From positions 1,240,001 to 1,304,000 of the forward strand of contig CP021237.1 of NCBI GenBank assembly GCA_002151545.1: a DNA stretch of 64,000 bases. Direction: 5' to 3'. The notes under the pieces were generated by a model. That model worked only from the letters and a program-made list of their open reading frames with translations. It made no database searches and was not told where the DNA came from. Origin of the DNA: Sphingobacteriaceae bacterium GW460-11-11-14-LB5 (GTDB taxonomy: Bacteria; Bacteroidota; Bacteroidia; Sphingobacteriales; Sphingobacteriaceae). The position numbers and the translations under genes are program-made. Of the stretch, positions 53,237 through 63,379 are shown in pieces; the stretch's first letter is position 1; every line of letters begins with the position of its first letter.

Positions 53237-55072
53237 TTACCATCCGGGAGATTGTGCCAGATTTTTATTTAACACCAGTTCCTGAGTAGGGACGGGTTCG
53301 TAATAAAATTTATTAAGCCAGCCTGGTGGCGTACCGAAAAATTCGACATATCCAGAAGCTCCACCACCAGAAATACTTAATTTATTACCATAGTCAGCAT
53401 TATTGACCCAAACACCCAGTTGCTGTTTATTTACGTAAGTTCCCTTTTTCCAGCGTTTCAGGTCGTTAAACCTAAAACCGTCTCCAAAAAGTTCAACACG
53501 TCGCTCTCTCCTAATTTCCCACAATAGGGGTGTTACATCAGGATCACGCTTGGGATCGAAAGATGCATTGATATCAGCAACGGTCATTTTTGGCAGACCA
53601 GCGCGGGGCCTTAATTTATTTATGGTCTGATCGGCTACTGCCTGCGTAAATAAGCCCAGTTCTGCCATAACTTCTGCATAATTTAACCAGATCTCTTCGA
53701 TGCGAAAAAGAGGGCAATCGGTTGTGGCATAACTGCTTTTTGCATCAAGAGGCAATCGGTTGTAGCTTTTCCAGTAATAATAGCCTAGCTCACCCACCAC
53801 TTGAGGTTGCCCAGAATTTGATTTTCTGAAATGTGGCGATTCGCTGATGATGGTTCCCGTTTGCATGGTTTGACTCCATTGGGCAATAGGCAGCGATTTT
53901 TTAATTGTATTCTCTGATTGAAATGTGGTAAACAGATCAATGTATTCTGCATCAGCAGCATTAGCATTTTTTTTCCAGGTATAGTTAGGATTGCCGATTA
54001 CAACCTTATAGGGCGGAACAACCGTATACAGCAATCGTCTATCGCGGTTACGAAATTCGTTGTACATCGTCTTGTCGCCTGCATATACCGCACTGCTTCC
54101 AATTGGTCGTCCATCGGTACATAAATAACTTTCTACTGCATCCTTTGCCACATCAATATAACTGTTGGCACTTCCTTGCAACCTTACTCCCGAAAAGTGG
54201 GTGGTAAGGTTTGCCGCGTATTGCTTAAAAAGGATAATCCCTGGTTTTTTACTTAAATCTTCCAGGTTATAAAGATCATCATAGTTGGCCATGCAGGTGC
54301 TAAAGTTATTCATCAACTTTTCTGAAGCCGTTTTGCTGGCTTGCAAGTACACATCGGCATTGCCTAATGCATGGTATTTGCGCCAGGTTCCTTCAAAAAG
54401 GCCAAAACGCGATATTAAGTACCTTACACAATGTATATTGATTGTATTATCTCCATCACCGTCTGCTTTAATGTGTGTTTCAGCGAAGTTAAGATTATCC
54501 AGTATGTTTTTGGCCACCACATCGCGAGGGGTCCTTTTGCCAAAAAGTTCTACAGTGGAGGTGTCGCTTAGTTTATGTTCAATCCAGGGCACATCGCCGT
54601 AAGCCGCAATTAAATCGTAATACCGTAAAGCCCTGAAGAAGTAGCCTACGCTGCGCCAATGGTCCTTATCGGCCTGTTTCATTGCAGATTTATCGATATT
54701 ATCAATCATCACATTTACCTGGCGCACATAATCGAAATTCCAACCCGAAGTGCTTAACGATCGGGTGCGACCGCCATCGCCGGGTATTATTTTGGTTTGA
54801 TAGGCGTACTCTGATTGGCTACCCGCTAATGTTCTGGCCAGGTTATCAGAATTGGCATCACTGCTCAAAAGTGCCGCTGGATAACCATCGCCATTAACTC
54901 CGTATCCATCAAAATAATCGTACATTCCCCATGCGTAGGTTTTGAAATTGTCGTAGTTGATAAAAGCTGTTTCCTCGGTGAGTTCAATAACAGGAGTTTT
55001 ATTTAAAAAGTCCTTTTTGCATGCTGCCAAAAGTAAGGGAGCAACAAAAAATAGGTATTTTATATTTTTCAT
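53237..55072 (-). CDS. SusD/RagB-type surface glycan-binding lipoprotein (PUL 3)
   Basis: 611 residues. Lipobox LLLAAC-KKDFLNKTPVIELTEETAF. TPR-like part SVGYFFRALRYYDLIAAYGDVPWIEHKLSDT and C-terminal FRIEEIWLNYAEVMAELG, INKLRPRAGLPKMTVADIN, EIRRERRVELFGDGFRFNDLKRWKKG and YYEPVPTQELVLNKNLAQSPGW fit SusD. It lies 21 bp after its SusC partner. No carbohydrate-active enzyme is next to the pair, so the ligand is unknown; the nearby sulfatase and proteases are on separate transcripts. Confidence 0.95.
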   Translation of the reverse strand: MKNIKYLFFVAPLLLAACKKDFLNKTPVIELTEETAFINYDNFKTYAWGMYDYFDGYGVNGDGYPAALLSSDANSDNLARTLAGSQSEYAYQTKIIPGDGGRTRSLSTSGWNFDYVRQVNVMIDNIDKSAMKQADKDHWRSVGYFFRALRYYDLIAAYGDVPWIEHKLSDTSTVELFGKRTPRDVVAKNILDNLNFAETHIKADGDGDNTINIHCVRYLISRFGLFEGTWRKYHALGNADVYLQASKTASEKLMNNFSTCMANYDDLYNLEDLSKKPGIILFKQYAANLTTHFSGVRLQGSANSYIDVAKDAVESYLCTDGRPIGSSAVYAGDKTMYNEFRNRDRRLLYTVVPPYKVVIGNPNYTWKKNANAADAEYIDLFTTFQSENTIKKSLPIAQWSQTMQTGTIISESPHFRKSNSGQPQVVGELGYYYWKSYNRLPLDAKSSYATTDCPLFRIEEIWLNYAEVMAELGLFTQAVADQTINKLRPRAGLPKMTVADINASFDPKRDPDVTPLLWEIRRERRVELFGDGFRFNDLKRWKKGTYVNKQQLGVWVNNADYGNKLSISGGGASGYVEFFGTPPGWLNKFYYEPVPTQELVLNKNLAQSPGW

Positions 55073-55093
55073 GATTAAAATCTTTATCTTTTA

Positions 55094-58000
55094 TTAAAAT
55101 GTAGTATTTATACCGAAAGAGGTTTTTCTTAAAAAAGGATAACCCATGCCAGAACCGAGGTTAGTTAATGAGGGGTCTAAACCCTTGGGTAAATGGTTAA
55201 AGTTGAAAGGATTTTCTACACTGCAAAACAACCTGAAAGTATTGATGTGCAATTTGCTCAGTAACGATTTTGGCAGGTTGTAGCCCAATGCTAAATTGGC
55301 CATCTGCAAATAAGCGCCATTTAACAGATAACGACTTTGTATGGTGTTTTGATTGTAGCTTTGGTTACCAGTGGCTTTATCGTAAAGTCTGGCGTAATGA
55401 GCATTAAGGTTATTGGGCGTCCAATAATCGAGCGTATTGGCCACAACAGTAGAAAAACCACCATAATTTGGTGCGGTAAGCGTAGTGGCCATAAAGTATT
55501 GACGTTTGCCCACGCCACGTAGTACGAAGCTGAAATCGAAATTTTTATAGCTTAATCCACCGTTTATGCCAAACTGGTAGCGTAAGGTATTATTGCCAAT
55601 GATGGTACGGTCACCCGGATCGCTGGTCGTTCTTAAGCCTTCAAAAACTTTACCATCACCATTCAGGTCTTTTAAAAGTACGTCGCCTGGATTTGGCAAG
55701 ATCCCCTGATAGGTAGGGACACCGGGTTTTAAGGCGCCGCCAGTTAGATCTGCTTTTAAGCTTCCAGGTACAAAATCATCAACGGTGTAAAGCCTGTCGG
55801 TTGTATAGCCCCAGATTTCGCCTAATTGCTGGCCAACGTAATAGTAGCTAAGGAAATTATTGTCGTTTCCGCCAAATTTGGTAATCTTCGAGGTAAAATC
55901 GTAGAGGTTAGCACCAATGTAATAGCTCAAATCTTTACCGATTTTATCCTGCCATGAAACATTAACTTCATAACCTTTTGAGCGTAGACTTGCGGTATTT
56001 TGTAGCGGCGCACCCGTGCCCAGCACAGCAGGTAAAGAAATGGCACCTTCGGCAAGGATATTTTTGGTATCTCTGGTGAACCAGTCAAAACTTCCGCTTA
56101 ACCTGTTGTTTAAAAAGCCAAAATCTATACCGAGGTTTAGGGTGCGTACAGTTTCCCAGGTAAAATCAGAGCTGATTAAATTAAGTTCGCCTAAGGAGGT
56201 TAAATATGACCCTGCTCCATTTAACCAATGAGGCTGAGAGGAGGTAAATGTTGGGATAAATTTATATGCGCCAATATTCTGATTCCCCACCTCACCAAGC
56301 GAAGCTCTTAATTTGAAGTTAGACAGCCATTTAGCATGTTGCTTTAAAAAATCTTCTTCAGATACTACCCAACCGATTGAAGCGGAGGGGAAAATACCAA
56401 AGCGATGATTTTCTGGAAATTTTGAAGAACCATCATACCGTTGATTTAATTGAAGCAGATATTTGTTTTTGTAATCGTAGTTTAATCTCCAGAAAAGACC
56501 TGTTAAGGAGAATGCTGAATAGCTATTTGAGGTATTTATTGGGCCAGTTGCGTTTACCAGCGATGGAAATTCGCTCGAAATCATGCCATTTCTTGATACA
56601 TCTGTAGCCTGATAAATGCTTTCTTCTTTATTAAAGCCAGCTAGCAGCGAAAAATTGTGATGACCAAATGATTTTGTGTAGTTACCAAAAATATTTAATG
56701 CATTATATATGGTTCCTCCATTAAATAACTGATAAGTGCCGTTTCCACTGGTTTGTTCCTGAAAATTATACGGACTCACTGTTTGAAAGGCTTTATTGTA
56801 ATTGGTCACATTATTGTTCAGCTTATCGTAAGTGTACTCGCCAGTAATCGTAAGTCCGCTGATGGGTTTGAGGATCGCACGGCCAGTAAGTCTGATATCA
56901 TCACTTTTATTGAGGTTGGGTGAACCATTTAATACAATATATCTGGGTATGCCGTTTATGCCGACTACACCGTTAGAGGCTGGTATGGTTGCATCTGGCG
57001 ATATTAATGGTAAAGAGATGCCAAAGGGCATATTCGATGGGGTAGAGGTAATCGAATTAAAATATTGCGCATCTAACTGGGTACTTAACCATTTGTTTAT
57101 ATCGGCATTAATGAACGATTTAATATTATAACGTTTATAGTAATCCTGTTTTGCTTCTGGAACCACAACTCCCTTTTCATTTGCACTGCCGTAAGCCAAA
57201 CGATAAGTAATTTTATCAGTTCCGCCGGTTACTGAAAAATTATGCTGAAATTGGGGTACGTTTTTAGCCAGGTAGCCATCAATTAGGCTTCCCGCCCGAA
57301 CGGGATAAACTGTTGTACCCACGTTTGCGAGTCCGTTTGGATATTTATCGGGGTTGGCTTTCGCTTCGTTGTAAACCTGTATCCAGGTATCAACGTTTTG
57401 TAACGACCAGTAGCCCACGGTTCCCATGTCTTTTAAAGATTGTAAGAACTGCTCTGGCGTAGCCTGATCTGGGAGGTTGGTTGGACTAGCCAAAATAATG
57501 TTGTTGCTATAATTAAACTGGGGTTTTTGATTAATTTTCCCCTTTTTTGTGGTCACCAATATTACCCCGAATGCCGAGCGGCCTCCGTAAATGGCAGCAG
57601 ATCCTGCATCTTTTAATACTGTTACGCTTTCGATGTCCTGAGGATCGAGCTGACTTAAATCGCCATTAAGCGGTACATTGTCTACTAATACCAATGGCCC
57701 GGAAAGATTAATGCTGTTTCCGCTCGTATTCAAACTGGTAGCGCCACGCAAATTGATGGAACCAACTGTACCCGGTTTGCCGCTGCCTACACTCACCTGC
57801 AGTCCAGGCACTGTTCCCTGCAGCAATTGGGTTGTACTGCTCACCGGCCTGTCGCGTAAAACATCATCCATCTTTACTGTGGCAATAGCACCTGTTACTT
57901 TTGCATTACTTTGGGTACCATAACCAACAACAACCACATCATTGAGTGTTGCATTATCTGGTTGCAGGCTAATGTTTAGGTTAGAAATATCACCAACCAA

Positions 58001-58300
58001 CCGGCTAAGGGTTTTATAGCCCACAAATGCGATACTTATGCTATCCTGAGCATTGGCCTGCAGGCTAAATTTTCCTTGTGTATCTGTACTTGTAGCCTTG
58101 TTAGTCCCTTTGATTTTGATTACGGCGCCGATTAAGGGTAACTGTTTTTCGTCTAAAACCTGGCCGTTTAAAATCTTTCGCTGTGCATTGGCAAAAAGAC
58201 TGAGGCACACTAAAAAGATTAAGGTTGTGATGGTTTTACCTGGACTGAAAAAATGATGTCTCAGGTCGTTGATAATAATTATTGGGTATTTTTTTTGCAT
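55094..58300 (-). CDS. SusC/RagA-type TonB-dependent transporter (PUL 3)
   Basis: 1,068 residues. Signal peptide about 1-40, extended by a basic, hydrophobic start (MQKKYPIIIINDLRHHFFSPGKTI). Carboxypeptidase-like domain LNGQVLDEKQLPLIGAVIKIKGTNKATSTDTQGKF, then DVVVVGYGTQSNAKVTGAIATV, plug (LLQGTVPGLQVSVGSGKPGTVGSINLRGATSLNTSG, VLKDAGSAAIYGGRSAFGVILVTTKKG) and a barrel ending FGINTTF. No STN domain and no FecR/sigma genes next to it, so regulation is different from PUL 2. The intergenic region upstream is 609 bp. Confidence 0.95.
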   Translation of the reverse strand: MQKKYPIIIINDLRHHFFSPGKTITTLIFLVCLSLFANAQRKILNGQVLDEKQLPLIGAVIKIKGTNKATSTDTQGKFSLQANAQDSISIAFVGYKTLSRLVGDISNLNISLQPDNATLNDVVVVGYGTQSNAKVTGAIATVKMDDVLRDRPVSSTTQLLQGTVPGLQVSVGSGKPGTVGSINLRGATSLNTSGNSINLSGPLVLVDNVPLNGDLSQLDPQDIESVTVLKDAGSAAIYGGRSAFGVILVTTKKGKINQKPQFNYSNNIILASPTNLPDQATPEQFLQSLKDMGTVGYWSLQNVDTWIQVYNEAKANPDKYPNGLANVGTTVYPVRAGSLIDGYLAKNVPQFQHNFSVTGGTDKITYRLAYGSANEKGVVVPEAKQDYYKRYNIKSFINADINKWLSTQLDAQYFNSITSTPSNMPFGISLPLISPDATIPASNGVVGINGIPRYIVLNGSPNLNKSDDIRLTGRAILKPISGLTITGEYTYDKLNNNVTNYNKAFQTVSPYNFQEQTSGNGTYQLFNGGTIYNALNIFGNYTKSFGHHNFSLLAGFNKEESIYQATDVSRNGMISSEFPSLVNATGPINTSNSYSAFSLTGLFWRLNYDYKNKYLLQLNQRYDGSSKFPENHRFGIFPSASIGWVVSEEDFLKQHAKWLSNFKLRASLGEVGNQNIGAYKFIPTFTSSQPHWLNGAGSYLTSLGELNLISSDFTWETVRTLNLGIDFGFLNNRLSGSFDWFTRDTKNILAEGAISLPAVLGTGAPLQNTASLRSKGYEVNVSWQDKIGKDLSYYIGANLYDFTSKITKFGGNDNNFLSYYYVGQQLGEIWGYTTDRLYTVDDFVPGSLKADLTGGALKPGVPTYQGILPNPGDVLLKDLNGDGKVFEGLRTTSDPGDRTIIGNNTLRYQFGINGGLSYKNFDFSFVLRGVGKRQYFMATTLTAPNYGGFSTVVANTLDYWTPNNLNAHYARLYDKATGNQSYNQNTIQSRYLLNGAYLQMANLALGYNLPKSLLSKLHINTFRLFCSVENPFNFNHLPKGLDPSLTNLGSGMGYPFLRKTSFGINTTF

Positions 58301-58909
58301 AATGAGTGGAAAGGGAAATTTTCCCTGATAAAGTTTATCGTTAACTGTACTGGTTATTTATTTAATCAGTATTTGACTAAATGATGTTTACGAGGTGGGA
58401 GTAGGAGATCAATCAGCATGAATAATTTAATTTGCTGAGGTAACAAAGGCGTGAAGGAATAATCATCTTTATTAAGTATATAAAATCTATAGAATTAATA
58501 GTCGAAAATATGATAAAACATCGGTTTCTCTTGCCAGTGAAGACCAACTTGTTAAAAAGCGGGTCATTTGGATTAAAATATGCTAACTTTTGTTATTTAG
58601 ATGGGTAAAATATTAGTTTGGAATATACAGGATCTCTTGGTAAGAACGATAGTCGTTTTAAGTTGTAACGTGGGAAATACCGTAGGCCGGACTGGAGATT
58701 GGCCGAAGATTTTTGTTTAAAGGAAATGCAGACCATTCGTTACCTTTATGTGATCAGACATAGTGTGTATGCTATTTTTACGCTGGGTGGGAGGAAGGAA
58801 AGGTGAGGTTAAATATGATCAGGCGATGAAAGGAAGATAAAAAAAAGGCTACATGGCAACTGTTTTTGCTGGCACACTCCAGGAACAATATCAAAAAATA
58901 ACTTGAACT
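58301..58909. other. 609-bp AT-rich stretch between divergent susC and protease genes
   Basis: No coding sequence is supported. It must contain the promoters of the PUL 3 susC gene (-) and the protease gene (+). I do not find an exact TAnnTTTG with a TTTG at proper distance on either strand. Confidence 0.45.
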
Positions 58910-60745
58910 ATGGACAGAAAAGACTTTATTAAAAATAGTTTTTTAGCCGCGGGGGCAGTTTTACTTCCCAATGCAGTTTGGGCTTTTGACAAGAACTCCG
59001 CGGGCAGCGCTGCAGATGCGAATAAATTTGTGTCCATAGCTAATTTAAGAAGATTTAAACGTGCGGAGAATGGGTTAAGGTTTTTCGAAACAGAATTGAA
59101 TATTTCTAAACCTAAAACCTTCTTAAAGCTACACAGGAAATATTTCATTTCAGAAAACACGGCAGGAATCTGTACGCCTGCTTTGCTGGAGACCTGGAAC
59201 AAGGAAAATCTGGTTTTTATCCCCGAACTCTATAGAGATAAAAAATACAATGGTTTTATCATAAAGGTCTGTGAAAATGGATTGTGCGAAGAAACCATGA
59301 TATTTTCACACGAGAATCAGGGTTATTATGCTTTTTGGGGCAAGGAATACCTAGGTGGCCCGACATTGTACCACTATGATATGGAAACATTTCACCTGAT
59401 GCGTATGCACAGCGAAAATGGGCAATGGATAAATCACAAGGTTATGCCGATGTATCCGGACGAAATTGCCGTACTCTACCGGCAGCAGTTACAGCAGTTA
59501 GGGCAGGGACAGCTTTCTCAGCAGTTCGGTCATGATTTTGAAATACGTAAAGATGGTTTTTATCAATTGATGGCCTTAAAACGCAGTTGGGAGCAAAACA
59601 TCGTCACCAAAGAAAAAGAAGTTTATGAAAAAGAAAATCCGGCACCGATCTATTTAAATTCAATAACTACAGAACCTGAAAATGTTAGATTTGATGGCTA
59701 TACAAATCCGTTTGCACCAATTTATTGTGAGGGGGATAACCTGAGTTACGCAATCTTAAAGCCAGCAATTATTTACCAGGAGGTGGCAGGTACAAAAATA
59801 GAAATAGCCAACATGCCTGCTTACAAAACTCAGGATGATATTGGAGATTGTAAGGCTTTTAGTTTAGCTGCAATATTGCAGCACTACACTTGCCAAAAAT
59901 GGAAAAGTGATATCCCTGATTGTAAAAATCCTCCTGCTGATATGGCCATATCCTATTTTGGGTTGATGGCTTATACAAATCAGGCCGCAGATGAGGATTA
60001 TACCTTTCAGCCCAATCAAAAAAGCGGAAGAGGGATGAATGATGTTATCAATGATCTGGGCGTGAAGTACTACAATAGTTTAATATTGGAGAGTTGTAAT
60101 CCTTTTGAAAACCTGACAAAAGAATTTAGCTTAAATGGTAGGAACGGACTAATCAAAAGAGATGAATTCTTTAATTATCTGAAAAATATTTTTGGGAAGT
60201 TAAAAGATGGCGACCTGGTAAAAATAAAAGACTGTAGCGATGAAGTTGAAAAACTTAATGCTTACGTAAATTTGAATTTTAATCAAAAAACGCTTAAAAC
60301 AGCTCTGACTAAAAAAGATTTTGACCATTTTTTATTTACATTATTTTTTAGCGATTGTAAAAGAGAATTATTTCCACCGGGTTTTAGTGCTGCTGCATTT
60401 CCTTTAGATTCAATGAATGTCTCACCCGATGATGTCAAAAAGCAGATCTTAAAAGGATTAAAACTTGGAAAACCAGTCCTTTTCCCATCACTATGTATTT
60501 CACAGGATAAAGGCGAAGGATGCAGTATGTCACATTCGCTAGTTGTCTCTGGCTTTAAGCAGGTTAAAAATGGAAATACTAAAAAAGATGTGTTTAAATT
60601 ACACAATTCCTGGGGGCCAGAGTGGCAACAAAAAAATAATGATGGATGGGTAGATGCAGATATTTTATGCCAAAATACTGTAAGAACGAATTCAGGCAAG
60701 GGATATCGCATCGACTCAGGAAGCGTAATTTGGTTAGATCCTTAA
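58910..60745 (+). CDS. Papain-like (C1 family) cysteine protease, exported
   Basis: 611 residues. The N-terminus MDRKDFIKNSFLAAGAVLLP is a Tat-like or atypical signal (RK instead of RR). Residues 26-300 are an N-terminal region without recognised domain. The C1-type core begins near 300: Q308 and C314 in QDDIGDCKAF (oxyanion Gln to catalytic Cys spacing of 6 as in papain Q19/C25), H542 in CSMSHSLVVSGFK, and N566 with W568 in LHNSWGPEW. About 225 residues lie between Cys and His, larger than in papain, so there is an insertion. The N-terminal part may be a propeptide or targeting domain. The family match is by motif; a global comparison is needed. Confidence 0.8.
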   Translation: MDRKDFIKNSFLAAGAVLLPNAVWAFDKNSAGSAADANKFVSIANLRRFKRAENGLRFFETELNISKPKTFLKLHRKYFISENTAGICTPALLETWNKENLVFIPELYRDKKYNGFIIKVCENGLCEETMIFSHENQGYYAFWGKEYLGGPTLYHYDMETFHLMRMHSENGQWINHKVMPMYPDEIAVLYRQQLQQLGQGQLSQQFGHDFEIRKDGFYQLMALKRSWEQNIVTKEKEVYEKENPAPIYLNSITTEPENVRFDGYTNPFAPIYCEGDNLSYAILKPAIIYQEVAGTKIEIANMPAYKTQDDIGDCKAFSLAAILQHYTCQKWKSDIPDCKNPPADMAISYFGLMAYTNQAADEDYTFQPNQKSGRGMNDVINDLGVKYYNSLILESCNPFENLTKEFSLNGRNGLIKRDEFFNYLKNIFGKLKDGDLVKIKDCSDEVEKLNAYVNLNFNQKTLKTALTKKDFDHFLFTLFFSDCKRELFPPGFSAAAFPLDSMNVSPDDVKKQILKGLKLGKPVLFPSLCISQDKGEGCSMSHSLVVSGFKQVKNGNTKKDVFKLHNSWGPEWQQKNNDGWVDADILCQNTVRTNSGKGYRIDSGSVIWLDP

Positions 60746-61196
60746 AAGGAGTGTAATCAGCTAGTGAACGCTGGATGTTTTTTTGGCATGCCTATAGCGA
60801 GTCGCGTCTTTCGCTGTATCTTCCTGCGGGAGGATGTCGCTGCACCCACTCACGCATTTTCGATTGAAGTAATAACAACACAGAGAAACGTGATGTCTTG
60901 ATCGTTAGTATGCTGTTGTCCCTTGAAGAGTTTCGCAACCCGTGGTATTTTATTTTCCAAAAGCATGTCGCTTCTTTCTCTGAGAGGGAAATATTCCCAG
61001 AATTAAGGCCGTCATATTTTTCTCCCTTTTACATTGTTAGGTAATTAATCATGTAGATTCACTTTGGATTTTTTAGTTTTGCGCTGCAAACCTACTGGTC
61101 TGCACTTTTATCTAAAATAGCGCTTTCAGGATTGAAGCACTTTTTTTTTGTGAATTGACTTGTATTATGACAAGTGGGATCTAAACCTCCGATTAA
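60746..61196. other. 451-bp stretch without intact gene, upstream of the heme-oxygenase remnant
   Basis: No intact gene. About 60,790-60,850 is GC-richer, with CGAGTCGCGTCTTTCGCTG-type sequence, and looks like another interspersed intergenic repeat. Frames on both strands are short and non-protein-like. Confidence 0.4.
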
Positions 61197-61445
61197 TTGA
61201 TTTTTGGCCTTGTCAATGCATTTTCCTTGATGTGTAAAAAGCCCTGCTACAAATTCTTTTTTAGGTGGCTAAATATTGTACCACAAATCGAAAATGCAGT
61301 GCAGGCACTGAGCGCCTTGTATGTATTGGAAGGCTCGATCATGGGCGGAAGCATCATTGTAAAAATGCTCGAAAAAGGAGGGGTTACCAAAGGCGTTTCT
61401 TTCTTCTCGGGCTATGGTGAAGCCACTGGCATTAGGCACCGTTAA
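61197..61445 (+). pseudogene. Heme oxygenase (biliverdin-producing) remnant
   Basis: An 82-codon frame. Its last two thirds (from about 61,278) contain the heme oxygenase pattern ALSALYVLEGSIMGGSIIVKMLEK, then FFSGYGEATG. These correspond to the distal helix and C-terminal section of BphO/HemO-type enzymes. The N-terminal part of the enzyme, with the heme-binding proximal His, is absent; the first 25 residues of the frame do not resemble the family, and the frame stops right after the GYGEATG motif. It is therefore a broken fragment, not a functional enzyme. In intact form the gene often accompanies a bacteriophytochrome, but none is present here. Confidence 0.75.
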
Positions 61446-61502
61446 TAATTCGGTACCTTTTTAACCAGTTTGATTTTCGATCCCCTTTTTGTAAAAGTCA
61501 AA

Positions 61503-62948
61503 TTACGGGTTAAGGTTGTTTATATCTACGCCAGTCCACTTTTTAGGTGCGCCCCAATCTGGCTTATCTAAATCGCAGAAGTCATTTAGTTGTTTCATGG
61601 TCAAACTAAGCGCTGCGGTCATTTCAACTACTCTCTGTTTATATCCTGCGTTTTCCGCCAGATTTTGCATTTCTAATGGGTCTGTTTTTAAATTAAAAAG
61701 CTGCACCGGATGCTGGCCTTTTACATTGTAAAGAATAAGTTTAAAATTGTTTTTTACATAGGCACGTTGGAGGTTACGATAAGCAAAAAAAGCAAAATCG
61801 TGACCCTGAAAACCAGTATCACTAAAGGCTTTAGCCAAAGACTGACCTCCCACAGTTTTAGGGATATCGATATTGGTGAGTTCGCAAAGCGTTGGGTAAA
61901 TATCATTCAAATACACAATAGCATTTTCTCTTTTGTTTGCTGGAATGCCAGGACCGCTAAATATCAATGGTACCCTTATCGATGATTCATAAGGGTTCTG
62001 TTTTCCCAACAATCCCTGTTGACCGACTGATAATCCATTATCCCCGGCCAGTACAATAATGGTGTTTTTATCTTTACCTGCAATTTTCAAGGCATCCATA
62101 ACACGGCCGATCTGATAATCTACCTCGCTCACCATTGCATAATATTTGGCAATTTCTGTTTTTACAGCTTCTTTAGTCCGGGGAAAGGGCAAAAGTGTTT
62201 CATCCCTGATCCGAAGTTCTCCATTATCGAAAGGATGCTCAGGGAGATAATTGGCAGGTAGAGATACATCTTTGGCTGAATAGCTATGTCCATACCAGGT
62301 TGGTGGCGTACGTGGGTCGTGGGGAGAGGTAAATGCCAGGTACATTAAAAACGGCTGGGTAGAGGTTTTCTGTTTGTCAATAAAATCAATTGCAGCATCC
62401 GCAAAATGGATGGAGGAATAATTATCGCCCCAAAAAGGCTTGTCATATTTGCCGGTCGTATCGTAATGAAATAATTCCGGCCGGTATTGCCCACCATTAT
62501 CAGGAGGGTTCATGCCGCCTATGTGAATATTTTCGCCTGCGGCAAAAGAACGGTTTAATGATTTTGTATCCTGATGCCATTTACCTGTTTGAAAAGTGAG
62601 GTACCCATTTTCTTTAAACAATTGCGGAAAAGTAATGTCCGATTCAGGAATATAAGCGCCGTCTTTTCGGATATGAAAAAGTGTTTTACCGCATAGGATC
62701 ATGGCCCGGCTCGGTTGGCATACCGCTCCATTAAGTGCACCCATGATGTGTGCGTTGGTAAAGGAAGTTCCATTTTTTACCAATTTATCCATAGTAGGTG
62801 TCACAATTTCTTTATTTCCAAGAGCATGGATAGTTTGATAGGTCTGGTCGTCAGTAATAATAACCAATACATTTTTTTTCTGTTGTGCAAGGGAAACTGT
62901 AACTGTACAAAGGAATATAATTAAGGAAAAAAACTTTCGTAACATCAT
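61503..62948 (-). CDS. Type I sulfatase (formylglycine-dependent), exported
   Basis: 481 residues with a signal peptide (about 1-21, ending VSLAQQ). The metal-binding DD in VLVIITDDQTYQTIHALG, the formylglycine motif CQPSR with C77 (the Cys to be oxidised) and a following CGKTL, HDPRTPPTW and GDNGLSVGQQGLLGKQNPYESSIRVPLIFSGPGI all fit the S1 sulfatase family. It desulfates a glycan or other sulfate ester in the periplasm. A separate formylglycine-generating enzyme or anSME gene is needed but not in the window. No PUL gene is adjacent; the SusC/SusD pair of PUL 3 lies 3 kb away on the same strand. Length is typical. Confidence 0.94.
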   Translation of the reverse strand: MMLRKFFSLIIFLCTVTVSLAQQKKNVLVIITDDQTYQTIHALGNKEIVTPTMDKLVKNGTSFTNAHIMGALNGAVCQPSRAMILCGKTLFHIRKDGAYIPESDITFPQLFKENGYLTFQTGKWHQDTKSLNRSFAAGENIHIGGMNPPDNGGQYRPELFHYDTTGKYDKPFWGDNYSSIHFADAAIDFIDKQKTSTQPFLMYLAFTSPHDPRTPPTWYGHSYSAKDVSLPANYLPEHPFDNGELRIRDETLLPFPRTKEAVKTEIAKYYAMVSEVDYQIGRVMDALKIAGKDKNTIIVLAGDNGLSVGQQGLLGKQNPYESSIRVPLIFSGPGIPANKRENAIVYLNDIYPTLCELTNIDIPKTVGGQSLAKAFSDTGFQGHDFAFFAYRNLQRAYVKNNFKLILYNVKGQHPVQLFNLKTDPLEMQNLAENAGYKQRVVEMTAALSLTMKQLNDFCDLDKPDWGAPKKWTGVDINNLNP

Positions 62949-63331
62949 TTATTTTGAAATTGTAATTATTGTTTTTATGAATTATTTAATGCCGTAGTTT
63001 TTGTTGATCAAATTTCACAGTTAGACCTATGCAAAATATTAAGATTTTATTTTTGATGGGATCCAGATAGTTCCCGTTGTCTAAATTGTATTTGCAGGTC
63101 TTTAAAAGCGAATGTTTTAAGGTATGGGCTTTGGCTTTATGTTTTTATCAGATTGTTTCGCTCCTGGTGATCAGAAGGCAATTAATATAACTGAAATGCA
63201 TCTTTCGGCTTATCATGGCGTAGTTTCACTCCTCGTTACTCCCGATATGTGGCTCCATGAAAGAAGCATTGGTTACATATTGATGTGGCAACGTTTTATT
63301 GTTAACTTTTCTTTAGCAAAAATTGATTATA
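62949..63331. other. 383-bp stretch without a supported gene
   Basis: Carries the upstream region of the sulfatase gene. A plus-strand 89-codon frame (63,124-63,393) runs through the terminator of the neighbouring gene and was not called. Confidence 0.4.
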
Positions 63332-63362
63332 AAAGCCCGATTCTTATTACGAATCGGGCTTT
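63332..63362 (-). terminator. Terminator of the astacin-like gene
   Basis: Perfect 12-bp stem AAAGCCCGATTC / GAATCGGGCTTT with a 7-nt loop, located 18 bp beyond the stop of the minus-strand gene at 63,380. The A run upstream reads as a U tract on the minus strand. Confidence 0.85.
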
Positions 63363-63379
63363 ACCTTATTTAATCTTTT

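Noticed and set aside
60283..60711. 142-codon minus-strand frame
   Set aside because: Antisense to the well-supported papain-like protease domain.
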